A DNA stretch of 64,000 bases from Lycocorax pyrrhopterus obiensis (GCA_014706295.1 JACSVZ010000011.1:2316663-2380662); one strand, 5' to 3'. Positions 1 to 11,870 are shown, counted from the stretch's first letter. Translations and numbers: made by a program. Notes: a model not told the origin generated them from the sequence alone.

Positions 1-683
1 AGATGACCTACGGTGGAACTGATGTCAGCTCCTGTCCCAGCCACTGTGGGCACAATGCTCCGCTGGGATTGCCCTGACCTCTTATCCAGTGTCTGCTCTC
101 AAAGCCCAGGCAGGTTGTTTCAGTGGGCTGGAGTGGTGGTCTGTAATTTCAGAGTGATTTTACTGATTGGGGTTTCTTGGAGCACAAAAGCTCTGGTGCA
201 TTCTGGCCATGAGAATGTGGAACACAAATTACAAAACACAATACTAATATTACTAATTAGAATTGTGATGGCTTTTCCTTGCAAAGGTTCGTGAGAAGAA
301 CAGAAAGTGTGGCTGATTAAAAACAGTTTAATGAGGATAGAAAGTAGTATAAAATTAATCCATTCTCACTGTACTCTTAATTCTGTAATGTTTGCAAGAG
401 CTTTTAAACTCTTTCTAATGTGCCAAACCTGTGCTGTAATTCAGAGCTGGCAGTACAGTCACAGCATTGCAGCAGCCTTAGTTCTGTTGGGGGTTTTTTT
501 CATGGAAAAAGGTAAAAGTTTTGTATGAGAAATTTACTGAAAACAAACTGGACAAACATATGTAACTTTTATTATATGTACTTTATGATTTTATTTTACA
601 TACTTCGAGACCTGTGGATTGATGATTTGTTGGCTGTACTCCCCAAAGCTCTGGATGTGTGAATTATACACACACTCCAAGTC
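1..683. other. Unassigned AT-rich non-coding stretch
   Basis: I see no repeat family, RNA gene or convincing coding potential. Open frames are short (under 95 codons), do not resemble proteins I know and lack paired splice signals. This is consistent with avian intergenic or intronic DNA. Confidence 0.5.
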
Positions 684-773
684 TAGAGAATCCTGGAGTC
701 ATTCAGGTGGGAAAGACCTCCACGACCATCGAGTCCAGCCTGTGACCGAGCACTACCAAGGTCCCTAAACCTT
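684..773 (-). mobile_element. CR1 LINE 3'-end fragment
   Basis: On the plus strand this reads as the reverse complement of a CR1 3' terminus. It has the pattern gaatc-tggagtcatt, then gtgggaaagacctccacgac, then catcgagtccagcc, then gagcactaccaaggt. This matches the known avian CR1 tail layout, in which a short terminal repeat is followed by a 'ggttggaaaagacct...atcgagtccaacc...cactgccaagg' block. Only about 90 bp remain, so the copy is heavily 5'-truncated, as is usual for CR1. It cannot encode anything. Several differences from the typical tail suggest an old insertion. Confidence 0.8.
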
Positions 774-1260
774 GTAGTGAAAAGGGTGAAACCATTTCAT
801 TATATGTCAATATAATCATTCCTTTGTGACATTAAATTCTTGATCAAATGAGGGATTTGTCTTTAGTTTCTGTCTCTTATTTTGAGAGGAAGTGGCATTG
901 TCTCATGCCTAGAGGAGTTCCCAGGAAAAAGCAGGTGCAGAGAAAGAACCAAAAGCTGCTCCTGGCACCTGGCAGGGTCTGGGGTGGAAGTTCCAGCTCC
1001 ATACCAAAAAAAGAGAAGACTCTGGTGCTTTAGATACAAATCCAGAGCAGGAAGAATTTACACATTACACTTTCCTAACTTAAAATTGGTTTGATTTCCA
1101 AAGGCAGGGTTAGGACACGAGGCTGCTTCTGCGCTCTGGGCTGCTTTATTTGCTTTTACCATATTTTTTTAAAAAATTTTTTTCTTTCCCCTTTATCAGG
1201 CAATGTTTTGTGTCATCACATGCTGTTTTTTTTTTTTTTTTCTCTACCTGCTTCATTTAG
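774..1260. other. Unassigned non-coding stretch with a long pyrimidine tract
   Basis: There is no recognisable gene or repeat. The right end contains a run of 16 T (about 1226-1241) followed by tctctacctgcttcatttag, which would make a good 3' splice-site tract for the segment that follows. Confidence 0.45.
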
Positions 1261-1382
1261 TGACAGGTTGTCAGTTAAACTTCTCTTTGGTTGTAAGCAA
1301 TAAAATCACGCATGAGATGTCCTTGGTACCTTCATCTAATTTAACTGATGACTGTGTCTGTCATCAGGATCCTCTCAAACAG
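1261..1382 (+). other. Candidate internal exon or pseudoexon (122 bp), unidentified
   Basis: I do not recognise a protein here. The segment sits between a strong-looking acceptor (a run of 16 T, then tctctacctgcttcatttag ending at 1260) and a near-consensus donor (CAG|GTAAGA, with GT at 1383). One frame is open through all 122 bp when entered with two leading bases. It reads TGCQLNFSLVVSNK... and ends ...CVCHQDPLKQ at the donor, with possible N-glycosylation sequons NFS and NLT. The length is typical of a vertebrate internal exon. However, no partner exon was identified in the window, and a 64-kb region will contain some decoy splice pairs by chance. It may be a real exon of a large gene or an intronic pseudoexon. 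Confidence 0.2.
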
Positions 1383-3169
1383 GTAAGATGCTGTCAGGCT
1401 GTTCACAGTGGTTCTAACTCTACATTTTCCATCTTCATCCATTTAGTAAAATTATCTAAGGCTGCAGAACATCCTCATGTCTTTTGTACAAACACACTCT
1501 GATTCCTGGCTGCTGGTCACATTTTCATCTGTTTGAAATCTTCAGTGAACAGGTTTGCTGGGAGTGATAATAAACTCAGTCTTAGCTAGAGATGTTTAAT
1601 TTCTGTCTGTTTAATGATCCAGAATTGTGCCTAGTGGCAGAAGGAAACTCTGTCATATTTCAGTGTCATATTTGCTTCCAGAGAAATTTTGCTATGAAAG
1701 GATTCCCCGTTTTTCTGTTCTTCTAACTGCACTGATGTATTTTTACCTGTTTGACCATACAGGAGGTATTCCATTAAATAAACAGTATCTAGGGAAATGT
1801 CAGATACAATCACCTGGCACATGTTTGATCACATCTCAGTAGAGTTATTCCCAAGCCTTCCCTTGGCTCAGGCCAGTGATGTCAGCGTTCCCTTGCAATG
1901 CTGTTGGCAGACAGGAATCATTAAATTACCCATGTTCCAGCATTTATATTCTGGGATTTCATTGTGTTGGCTCAAGGCCTGTGACCTGTGGGACAGCACT
2001 GACGAGGTACAAAGGTAGATTTTCATTTTAATGGGACGTGGGAGCTGCTAACACACCAGATTTACAGGTTTGTTGTACAATGGGTGGCCGCGCTTGAGGA
2101 GGACTCTCAGGAGTTTATTAAAACTCTCCTGTGTGGTCCCAAGAGAGACCTTTTGGTGCTGGTGGAGGTTAAACCTCGCTCGGTGCTGGAGGGGAATGGA
2201 AACACCTTTAAAGGTTCTCTTAAAGCATTCTCAGAGCTGAGTGCTGCAAGGCAGCTCCTGCCTCGGCTGTTGGAGTCAGAACACATCCCCTGCTGGTTCA
2301 GCTCAAAGTTTCCGCCCTGCAGAGGCAAAGGCACAGCATTTTCCAGCAGAGCGACGTTTGCTTCCTGCACCGAGGGCACTGGGCTTTCTGCAGGCTCTGA
2401 GCAAGCTGTTCCTAAGGCTGACATGGAGACACAGGGGGAAGTGCTGGCTGCTTCTTTGGAAAGTGCTTTAATTTTAAAAACTTTTGGGGCTACCCTAATC
2501 TAAAGGGGCTTTTGTGTGTGTGTTGTGCTTTGTTTGTTTGGGGTTTTTTGTCATAAGTTGCTTGAAAGAGCTGTAGACCTGTTCCAGTCTCCTGACAAGG
2601 ATGGGAACTGAAAATGGGTGGTCACTGGAAAAGTAACTGGAGGAAAACCCCAACCCAAAAATAAACCAAGCTATCAGTGCATTAGTCCACTGTGGAAATG
2701 ACTTTTTTTCCTAACAAATGGAAGAACAAAAGGAATAAACTGTGCTTCTTTTATTTCAATGTGCTTCAAAAATTTCTGTGTGCTTTAAACTGGCTCTGTT
2801 TTTTTCCTTTATCCTCATTAACCACTATATCATTAGAATTTTTAGGATGGCAGTAACGACTGCAATCTTAACTCCTCTTGGTAAAACCATCTTTAGTCTA
2901 TAGCAGTAGGTTTTTCCTGCCTAACAAGAGCTGTTTTCAAAGACATGCAGAAAGATCTTGGGAGGTCTTCTGTGACTTGGCTTTGAGATATCCCACAAAA
3001 TTAAATGTAGATAAGTCCACTGTGGTTAACAAGGGTAAAACCTTCATGTACAAAGTGAAAACATTACCCAACACCTCTCAGTAACAAGGCAAATTATGAA
3101 AATTCAGGACAGAGCAATAAAGTTCTATAAAAGTGTTAATTTAGAGAAATAGATAAAAAGGAGGTCAGA
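1383..3169. other. Unassigned non-coding stretch
   Basis: Mostly unique AT-rich sequence, with a somewhat GC-richer patch at about 2075-2460. The open frame covering that patch starts at GTG rather than ATG and resembles no protein I know. A short TG-rich run lies at about 2513-2550. No RNA gene or repeat family was recognised. Confidence 0.45.
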
Positions 3170-3661
3170 TATTAGATATTAAGGAAGGAATAGGGAACAG
3201 AGCAGGGGAGCCTCATGACACAACTCTATAAACCTGGAACTCATCAGCATCTTGAATCCTGTGTGTGGCTCTGCCACATCAAAAGAGATCCCACACAGCT
3301 GGAAAAGGGTCAGGAAAAGGAAACAAGGATGATCAAAAGCAGGAGATGGCTCATGGACTGTGAACAATTAAGTTGGCTGGGGCACTTCAGCCTAGAGAAG
3401 AGATGACTGGGAGCTGGGGAGGGAGATAGGCATATGTCCCATGGATTGATCACTGTGGAGATTGACTGTTCCGTGCTTTTTATGAGCAGGAAAGAGGAAC
3501 AAAGTGGTTAAAAACACATCAGAGCCAACCAGCAACTTGTTCGCACCACGTGTGATAGAGCTGTGCAGAGCTTCTACCACGGGATGCTCTGGGTGCTGAA
3601 AGCTTGGGTTCGAGAGAGGTTCATGGCTGGTACACCCATAGAGACTCTCTAAATACAGAGA
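3170..3661 (+). mobile_element. Ancient CR1-family LINE remnant (reverse transcriptase tail plus 3' region)
   Basis: Translating from about 3215 gives peptides that match the C-terminal part of the CR1 reverse transcriptase region: HQHLESCVWLC, LEKGQEKETRMIKS and LGHFSLEKR. The family pattern is 'PHLEYCVQFW...LEKVQRRATRMIKG...LGLFSLEKRR'. Further on, about 3550-3660 matches the typical tail, where an 'agctgtg-a-ct..ccac-ggatgct-tgg-tgctaaaagct' block leads to a 'ggttca-g-agag' block and then 'ttcatgg'. The match is patchy over about 490 bp with stops and indels, so it is a dead and old copy, clearly older than the GC-rich CR1s further right. The left edge is approximate. It could belong to an older CR1/L3-like subfamily. 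Confidence 0.75.
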
Positions 3662-6600
3662 AAACAGCTGTTTTCAGGTGAAAATGCAAATTGCTGGATA
3701 CTGAGAAAATGCCATGGGGTGCTTGTCTTGCTCCTGTGCACATCTCCAGGTGCTTGTTTTTGCTGCTGCTACAGACACAATGAGGGAGCAGAAGATCCTC
3801 TGGTTTGAGCCTCTGTCCTTACATCCTGTCCACTTTGAACTTCAGCTCTTGCACTACTGAGTGACATAGGAATTTGAAAATTAAAACCCTTTCTGCTGAG
3901 AATTTATATTCCAGAGCCTTTTACACACATTTTTACCCTGTGTACACCCGCCCCTGGTGTTTCTGTAGATGCAGTCAGTGTGCTGATGCTGCTGTTCTTT
4001 GTGGTGTGCAAGCATCTAGTAAGTGTGCAAGTAAATATGTGTGCATATATAAAATAAGAATTTGTTTTCCCTCCTTTTAATACCACTGAAGGAGCATGAT
4101 GTCATCAGAGAGGCGCTTCTGACCATCCAGAATATGATTTAAATTTTTGGAGGCAGGACATCTCTTTATGGCATCATAAAAATAATAAATCCAGCTCTCA
4201 TTTTTACTGTGTGTTGTTTGGTCTGGCTCCAGCACAGAGATGGAGCTGGCATTCAAACAACCGATGCAGCCCTGTACCTCAGAGTTAGTCCTGTCTGGGC
4301 ACTGAGTCACACACTGGGAAATTCTCCTCTTCCGAAGCTTTTAATGGCAACCAGGAAGTTTCTGTGAGAAGTTTTTCTTTTGACGAGTTAATGTTTTTCT
4401 ACTTTTTCCATGAGCAGCCCTATGAAGGGAATAATTAATAGTAATTAACAGTTCAGAACTGATTGTCCTGCTTTCCGTTGGAGAAAGTGTGTTTAAGTCT
4501 GCACAACACCAGCTCATTTGGGTTTCTCATTACTCTGTTTAGTAACTGGGTCATAGCCAGGAAAATTAGCAATGACAGTGGCAGGATGCTGTCTAACACC
4601 ATCATCACTGAAATACTGGTTATCAAGCAGTTACAGGTCTGTTCTCTCAGAGTCCTGGGTGATCTCTGACCCACTTCACAATTGCTGAGGAGATAAAGGT
4701 TTGTGCAGGTGAGTGTTCCATATCTCGAGGTAGCCAACTCTGTGATTTTGGTTAAATAATAGCCCTGAATACGAAATATTTGGATGTTTCCTTTATCTAT
4801 CAGACCAGAGGCAGGTTTATCATATCTATTTTGATAGTCCTGGCTGATTTTCTTGCATGGTGTCTTATTCTAATGCTGAAAGTGTCTGGTATCAAACAAA
4901 ACAACGAAAAAGCATTGCATTCTTTGTACCCAAATGTTTTTCCAGGACAAAAAAATAATAACTATTTACAAGAAAAACAAACCACACATTAATATCACTG
5001 ACAAACTTCGCAGTTCCATTTGGAAACCTTCAAGGCCTGGGCTTTGTAAGCTGTTCAGAAACCAACACAAACATCTCTCACATGTTTGGTTCTGGGAAAT
5101 GAAACTGCAAAACAAACAGAACTTTTATAAATGTGTCTGCAGAAGGAATGTCTGCCCTGTGCTCCTCTGCTGGGGAGCAGAGGATGTGATTCAGCAGTGT
5201 GATGTGATCTCACCCACCAGCAACTGGCAGCTCCTGCAGTGAGAAATACCCGAGTGTGTTTTACCTTCCATTAAAAAAACTTGGTTCAAGTAAGTTTTTC
5301 TTAATTGCTGAAAGAACAATAGGAATAATTAAAACTATTTAAATATTTTTTAATAGTTAGTTTAAGGAAAAAGGGCAAAATTCACTGGATTTGTTTTGTC
5401 TGTTCCTAGCTCCATAATGAATTTTGTTTTTCTTTTTTTGTTTAAGAATGTAGCTCATAACCTTTTGAGTTTAATTACTGGAAAAGCAAAAATAAAAATT
5501 AACAACTTCCATAAGGTATTTTTATGTTTTGCAGATTCTCAAAAGTCACCTGACAGTTTGGGTGCTTTTGATTTTCAGAAAAACTTTTAAAATCCTTTCA
5601 GCTGCCTGATTTTCAGTGCCTGGATGATGAATATTTGGAGAAAATCAGGCTTTGTGATGAGTCACAAACTCAGTTCCCTGAATCACAATAAATTTTTAAG
5701 AGATTTTGGGCTTTTCTAGGGATCATCAGTTTTGCTTCTGATATCCCACCATGGATTTTGCAGAATATTATCAGAAATTATTGTCCTGACACCTTTCAAG
5801 GAGAAATTAATTATTATACTTGAATTTTTTCTCTTTGCATTTATGCTTTTTATGTACCTCTTGTAACAGTTTTAAATGACCAACTGCCCCATAATTTAAA
5901 GGAGTTTTACACAATACACAATTGTTTTTGTGCAGAAACTAGGACAAATAGAGGAAAATGCTTGAGAATGTTAAATGTCTTGAATATTAATCTTATTCTC
6001 TGCTTCTCAGAGTCTTCCCTTCACCAGCCTGGGCCCACGCTAAGGATGAAGGTGGTTTCACTGCTTGCTCAAGAATCTGAAAGGAAATATCTCAGATGAC
6101 ACAACAATCCTTGTCATCTCTCTAATTTCTTGGCTGCTGATATAAATTTGCATTCCTGCACTGAAGCTATTGGAGATTTGCATAAACCAACATTTTTGTG
6201 GGACTCAGAAGAGCTGAGGCCTTGGCTATTGTCCAAATTGTCATTTTAATACCGATGTATCACTCTCAGAAGAACAGTATTTGGAAAATTGACTTCTGAA
6301 ACTTGATCCCTGACCCAGCCACTTTGATTTTCAGTCACTCACCGAGGGCCAGGGGCCTCCTAATGAAGTTTGAAGTTAAATACACTTTCAAGCTTTAAAT
6401 ACCTAAATGAGGACTTCAAATTCTATCTCCTTTGAATATTGCCAGTGTGACTATAATGGCCATATGTTGTAGGTGGTGACTGGCTGCTGAAGGGAAAATT
6501 AACACAAGCAACGTTATTTTAATGCTGTAGTGCTCATAAAATCAGATTAAGGTTCTCAGAACGTGAGAGGAAGTTGGAATAATGGAGCTCAGCACTTTGC

Positions 6601-7500
6601 AAGGGATGGGTGAAACCATGGTAAAGCAAAGAAAGAATGAAACAGGCCAAACCATCAAATGTTGGAGTCATTTACTTTGCTTTTCCTTTCTCAAAGCTTT
6701 TCCTAAGGACTCGCATAAGGAAATCCACAATCTTTTCATAAGGAAAGCCACCAGCATGAGGGATTCTGTTTAGTCCTGTTATTTAGGAAGCAATAATAAA
6801 AGAAAATAAATAGTGAAAGAAAACAAAGGACCTTTAAATGCTGTGGGTTTGTTGCTGTTCTGAGCCAGCCAAGCAGGAGGTGCAGCCCGAGGTGAAGCCA
6901 GCAAAGGGCTGCAAAGCTGGGGGGAGTGTTTGGAGTGCAACAGAAACCCAGATGTGACCAACTACGGCAAAACCCCTGAAATGCCCCCCCGTCCCTTCAG
7001 AATTCCATACAGTGGTGTGTTTTATGTGACTTATTGAGGTGCAGTGGAGTTTGCTGTGAGCAAAACCATTTATTGCCGCAGAATATTGTTTATGATAATT
7101 CCTCAAAGTCACGCTGCAATTCGATGTCTCCAATTTTCCAGAACGTTCTATCTGCCCATGACAGTCTTGGCTGTTCACTGTTGTCAGACAAGGCAGCCCC
7201 ACATCCCTGATTTTCTTGCGTGGCCTCTGGCGTGGGTCCCGCTGGGAACGCCGAGGGAGCGGGGTTACATCCCATGGTGTGACAGTGGTGCACAGCAGGT
7301 GGCATTGCCAGCCAGGTGGCTTTCCTCCCGGCATTCTAATTCTAAAAGCAGCTCAAATGAGCTACAGAATGCCCTCAGAGGGAGACAGGACATGCAGTGT
7401 AAAACTGGAGAGGACACGTGTGACCAGCATCTTTTTCTGGGAGGAGGATGGGGCTTTCCTCTCCCAAGCTCTCCTAAATCCTTTGGGCTTATTCTGGGAC
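3662..7500. other. Unassigned AT-rich non-coding stretch
   Basis: About 3.8 kb with no repeat, RNA gene or coding exon that I can support. A donor-like caagtaagt occurs near 5288 but has no credible acceptor or open exon to pair with it. The sequence is slightly GC-richer at 7190-7480. Confidence 0.45.
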
Positions 7501-7506
7501 ATGAAT
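7501..7506 (+). repeat. Target-site duplication, left copy (atgaat)
   Basis: The six bases atgaat lie directly before the left end of the LTR and are repeated exactly at 7871-7876 directly after it. This is the signature of retroviral integration. A 6-bp duplication is usual for class II (alpha/beta-like) avian ERVs. Confidence 0.85.
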
Positions 7507-7870
7507 TATGGATGCTGAAAAAGCTCCAGCAGAGAATTTCTTCAGCTCTCTGCAGCATTTTGTGACAGCTCTGTCTTTCCCATGCAAGTAACTCAAAACA
7601 ATGTTACAGTTTTGTAAACTTCTTGCAGCTGCAGGTTGTTTTGCAGGATTGTTATGGTTCCAACTAGAAAAACACTCAGAGATGGGTGTCTTAGAACTTG
7701 ACCAATCCCCTTAAGGGGTGGATGGCAAAAACCAATTACCTTATGCCACTTAATACACTTTGTGAACTAACATATAAAAGTCTTCTGAGAATTCATTAAA
7801 GGACGTCCATCTATCCCTGAGCCTGGACGTCGTGTCGTTTCTCTACTCGTCCGTGGGGAAAACAGCGACA
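7507..7870 (+). mobile_element. Solo LTR of an endogenous retrovirus (364 bp, plus orientation)
   Basis: The boundaries are fixed by two independent lines of evidence. A perfect 6-bp target-site duplication lies on each side, and homology with the reverse-oriented copy at 11877-12241 starts and stops at exactly these bases. The element runs from TATGGATGCTG to AACAGCGACA, so its left end is TA rather than the canonical TG. Promoter-like motifs are in order: CCAAT at 7702-7706, a second CCAAT at about 7733, TATAAA at 7773-7778 and a possible poly(A) signal ATTAAA at 7795-7800. A poly(A) signal lying between the TATA box and a short R region, together with the 6-bp duplication, resembles alpharetrovirus-like class II layouts (inference). 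There is no gag, pol or env and no second same-strand LTR, so this is a solo LTR left by LTR-LTR recombination. It may retain promoter or enhancer activity. Confidence 0.9.
7702..7800 (+). promoter_or_regulatory. LTR promoter core and poly(A) signal
   Basis: CCAAT (7702-7706), TATAAA within catataaaag (7773-7778) and ATTAAA (7795-7800) lie in the same order and spacing here and in the other LTR copy. They are the likely U3 promoter and 3'-processing signals of the retroviral LTR. Activity in the host is unknown. Confidence 0.55.
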
Positions 7871-7876
7871 ATGAAT
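7871..7876 (+). repeat. Target-site duplication, right copy (atgaat)
   Basis: Exact repeat of 7501-7506, directly abutting the 3' end (GCGACA) of the LTR. Confidence 0.85.
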
Positions 7877-10140
7877 AAGTAAAAAATGTAAAATGAATTA
7901 CATGACCAAGCCCAATATTTGGCTTGAGATACTTTTAAACCTTCACCTTAAAGTCACTGATGAATTTAGAAGAATTTAGTCCCACTGAATCCGGTGGCTT
8001 TTCAAATTCCAGATGTGCAGTTCTCAGGGGGACTCTGGCAGCGGCAGGGCCAGGGGCAGGAATGGCTCCCAGCTGCTTCCTGGTGGGATCCTTACCCGTC
8101 ACTGACCCCAGGAATTCAGCTGGAATGATTTTTTTTCTATATGTATGAGAGCTATGTTAAATTGTGACATGACACCACAGAGCAAAGAAAAAAAAAAACA
8201 CAAAAAGCCCCAACCTTTTCGATGTGAAGCAGAATCATTTTCCCAGCTCTTTTAAAATCATATTTTTTCAGGAACAGAACAGACTCTTTGCCTCTGTTTA
8301 CATACATCTGTGTGCCACCCTTTTAAAGTGCTTTTACAATGTGTGGAGTGAATGCCCCAGTGTCCTTGGCTGTCTTTAAAATAACAAAAACCAGGTGCCA
8401 TGAATTAAGAGAGGAAACTTGAAGGATCCTGTTGCAAATGACATACAGCACTAAATTAGAAACAACTTGGTCCAGACAAAAGATTTAAAAACAAAGAAGA
8501 AACAAAAGTAGAATATTGAGTGGATTTGATACCAAATTATAGCAGAGGCAACTGATAATGTATTTTCCTGGGGTAAGTGTCACAACAAAGCAATTAATAA
8601 AAGGAATTCAAATATGCAGCCTGCTTATGGCTCCAGACTGAGTGCTCCAGACTTTGCATCCTTTCTCATTCATATGTGAGAAAAGCCACTGCTGATTAAT
8701 TGTTTCAGCAAGCAGAGAGATTTGTGTAAGCAGATTTAACAAGTAATTTCCTTAGTTTCCCTCAGTTTATCTTCCACAGAAATGTAACCATGTATCAGTA
8801 TCTAAAGCCTGTAAAGGAGATTCCTCTGATCACGGATGTCAAATTTCATAAGAATGAGTTATTTCCAAAGCAGAGAAATCCTCCCCAAACGCTAATGGAG
8901 AACACATTAAAACGCAGGAAGTTTGTACAAAACGTGTCTGTCTGACCTCCTTGCACTGTAAACACAAGATTCTCCTGCTGAGCTGCTGCCTTTGTCCATG
9001 GGACATCTCACCCATCTACAGGGATGCTCTTTGTGCCATTCCCTGGGGAATCACTGGGATTCTGGATCCCAAATCCTATCAGTCTCTCATGCTGCCTGGT
9101 GGTCTATTTTTTAAAAAATATTTTTGTGGTTTTTACTTTTATAAAAAACTGTTTCCTGGGGCAATGTCTGCTTGTGTGCACATTTGAGCCACTGATTTTG
9201 GTTTTGTTCGAAAAATGAAAAAAAGTTCCCCCTCTACACACTGAGGGGAGAAGGGCAAGTGCTTTGTGGGAAGGTTCTCAAAGGAGCTGCTCAGGGGTAT
9301 TTGATAATTATCAGGGACAAGTTTTTTATTGTTTATCATGTGCTGGTTGATTTATCACCATGATCTTCACCTTTTGAAACAATTTGCAGGAACAGAGCTG
9401 ATGTGCATTTTTCATGTTGGAAACATCTTTATTTTCATCCAGCCCTATTTTTTTTTTTTGTAAAAGGCTGCAGCTCCACAAAATTAAGAGGCTCAGGAGG
9501 CTGTTTCCTGTATATTTTTATAAAAGCTCTGACCTGGGAGCTCAGACCCCTCCTATTTCTCTGATTGATATTGTTTTTGGGAAGGGATCACTGCAACAGG
9601 CACGGAAAGTTCTCAGGCTGGCAGCGACATCGAGAGCCTCAACCAGAGCTGCTGCTGTCAGGGAAACAGGAGCATAATTTACAGATGTTAATAACTTCCC
9701 TGAGATATTTTGGGAACACTTATAGCCCGTCCCTTCCTGAGTGCCTCCCCACGGCAGGGCTGCCTGGATCCATCTGCAGGGGGGACGTGGCTTTTTCTGG
9801 CTGACACACAGACAGCAGAACGAGCTGGAAATCCTGCTCTGTCTGTGCCATACTTAATCATGGAAAACCATATAAATTGGAGCAAGCTTATTTCGATCCT
9901 TCACTCATGGATCACGTTGCTCAGGAGCCGGCCAGAAATAGCGAAATAAATTACACCAGGGCCTTCAAAGGAGAAGTGTTTTCCTTCCACTGGAATCCAG
10001 GCAGTGTCTTCCAGGGCTAAACAAATACCAGGTGTGAGCTGCAACGAGAAACACACAGTTCAAGAGTTTGCCTCTGGCTCACACGCCAGTGCTGAGGCTG
10101 AAATAGGAGGCTTGGGCTGATTAGAGCCATCTAAGGAGTT
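7877..10140. other. Unassigned non-coding stretch between the two LTRs
   Basis: Unique sequence with short A or T runs (for example about 8188-8200 and 9449-9461). No gene, RNA or retroviral internal sequence was recognised. The two LTRs are therefore separate insertions and not the ends of one provirus. Confidence 0.5.
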
Positions 10141-10480
10141 TCCTGGTCCGGGCTTCAGACGGGAGCGCCGCGGAGGAGGCGGCTCTGGAGGCCAGGAATG
10201 CGCCGGGATTAGAGCCCGCTTTAATGGGAACCAGATTTCCAGCAGCTGGGGGATGGGGCTGGGCAAGAACTTCAACATTCCCCCTCCCTGGCCACTTCAG
10301 CATCCAGCAGCGCTGTAGGAAGTGGAGAAATCCCGAGTCTGAGTGGCTCTGGCAGTGTTGATTCCCAGGAACGGGCCCGGAGGGAGCCCGGGGAGCCGTC
10401 CTGCGGAGCCCGGCGCGGCTCAGAGACAAGCCAGGAGTCCATAAAACAGCCATAAAAGCAGCCATTCTCCATCATCCCGC
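10141..10480. promoter_or_regulatory. Small CpG-rich island, possible promoter or enhancer
   Basis: By hand count there are about 20 CpG dinucleotides in roughly 340 bp of GC-rich sequence. They include the clusters gggagcgccgcggaggaggc and gagcccggcgcggc, while flanking DNA has very few CpGs. The island does not coincide with any CR1 or LTR that I can recognise. CpG islands in vertebrates often mark promoters or unmethylated regulatory DNA. A TATA-like ccataaaa occurs twice at its right edge (about 10440-10460). No open frame here resembles a known protein. The long overlapping frames on the minus strand are explained by GC richness. Confidence 0.4.
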
Positions 10481-11870
10481 CTTCCTCATCTCCCACTTGT
10501 TCCCTGAAAGCCACCAAAGATTCCAGCACCTCATTTCCCGGTGCTGGAAGACAAAAAGCCAAGGGGAGGACAAAGGAAAGGCCCAGATTGGCATGGAGGC
10601 TCCTGCCTGGCCTCCCGTTACCGGGAGCTGCGGCAGCAAGGGAGGCTCCTGGCACAGCCTGGCAGCGGCAACGCCTCCGTGGGGCATTTGCCTGGAAAAA
10701 TACATGGGTTTAGAGCTTGTTTACATGAGCTTGCTGGGAAAAGCAGGTTTTGTTATGTTAACATCACTGTGTTGTTAGGAGACAGAATTTTTCACCTATC
10801 TTAAGGCTTTTTATTGCTCCCTATCTGGAGTTTCTGAATACATTCCCTACATGATGGATTGGCAGGAGATTTTTGTGGAGTTTCTGACTCTATTATCCAG
10901 CAGTGAACTCTCACAGAAAGTAATTTGAAATTCATGATGCTGACTATCATATCAGGATGTGGCTCTGTGAGCTATGTTTCTTCAGATCATATTTCTTCTG
11001 TTATAAATAAAAAAACTTACCAGGGGAAAGAAAATGTTTATTGGAATAAATATGCTTCGAATAGACTAAATTAATGACTGAGAATGAACAATGCAGTTCA
11101 ACTGTGAGCTGCTCACAAACAAGTTGCCACAAAATGAAATAGGTTATTGTTGTTTGTATGAAAATATATCTAATTGGGCTCTTATTAGAATAGGAATACC
11201 TAAATTATGTAGCTCATTGGAATGAAATCCAAATCCAATCTTAATCACATGCTACATTACCTTGTATTTCATATGCTATCTATCTTTACTACAAAACTAT
11301 CTAAATATTCAACAGAGTTAATAATAAAGCAAAAAACCCTTTTCATTTGAAAACAGGCCCCTGTAAATCCTCGCCTCACAAATATTTGCTCATGTTCTGT
11401 CTCATAAGCAATGCCATTTATTTTAAATCCTTGTGCTAAGTGCTGAAAGCTGTGCAGATCTGTGCAATCCATTTGCAAACTTGAGTCCCAAAGAGCAAAG
11501 TACAGAAGCAGAGAACTTTTTACTAATCAACTTTAGATTTCTCTGAAACAACTTCAGAACCCTTTTGTTCATGTAAATGAAAATTTCAATTGTTTTATTA
11601 TATTATAAAAGGCGTACTATAAAAGAAGTATTATAAAACCTATCTGGATAGGTTCAGGAGTCAAGAAACTACAAGATGGTACAGAAAAATACATCAAAAA
11701 TGTCTGAAGTGTGAGAAATTGTGGAACACCTTTGAAATACCCAAAAGATAAGGGCTGCTCCAACTTCTTTCTGGGCTCTCACTCTCTCACTGCTGGAAAG
11801 AACTCAGTGAATAATCAGATCAGGTATTTCCTGGAATTCCACTTCCTTGCTTTGCTGGCTCAAAAGGATG
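10481..11870. other. Unassigned AT-rich non-coding stretch
   Basis: Unique sequence. A small imperfect direct repeat of 'ataaaag'-like blocks lies at about 11600-11640, and a short palindrome acctatc-tg-gataggt lies at about 11639-11654. No gene or repeat family was recognised. Confidence 0.45.

Noticed and set aside
2084..2503. 139-codon frame in a GC-richer patch
   Set aside because: It starts at GTG rather than ATG and has no recognisable protein similarity; an overlapping minus-strand frame is equally open.
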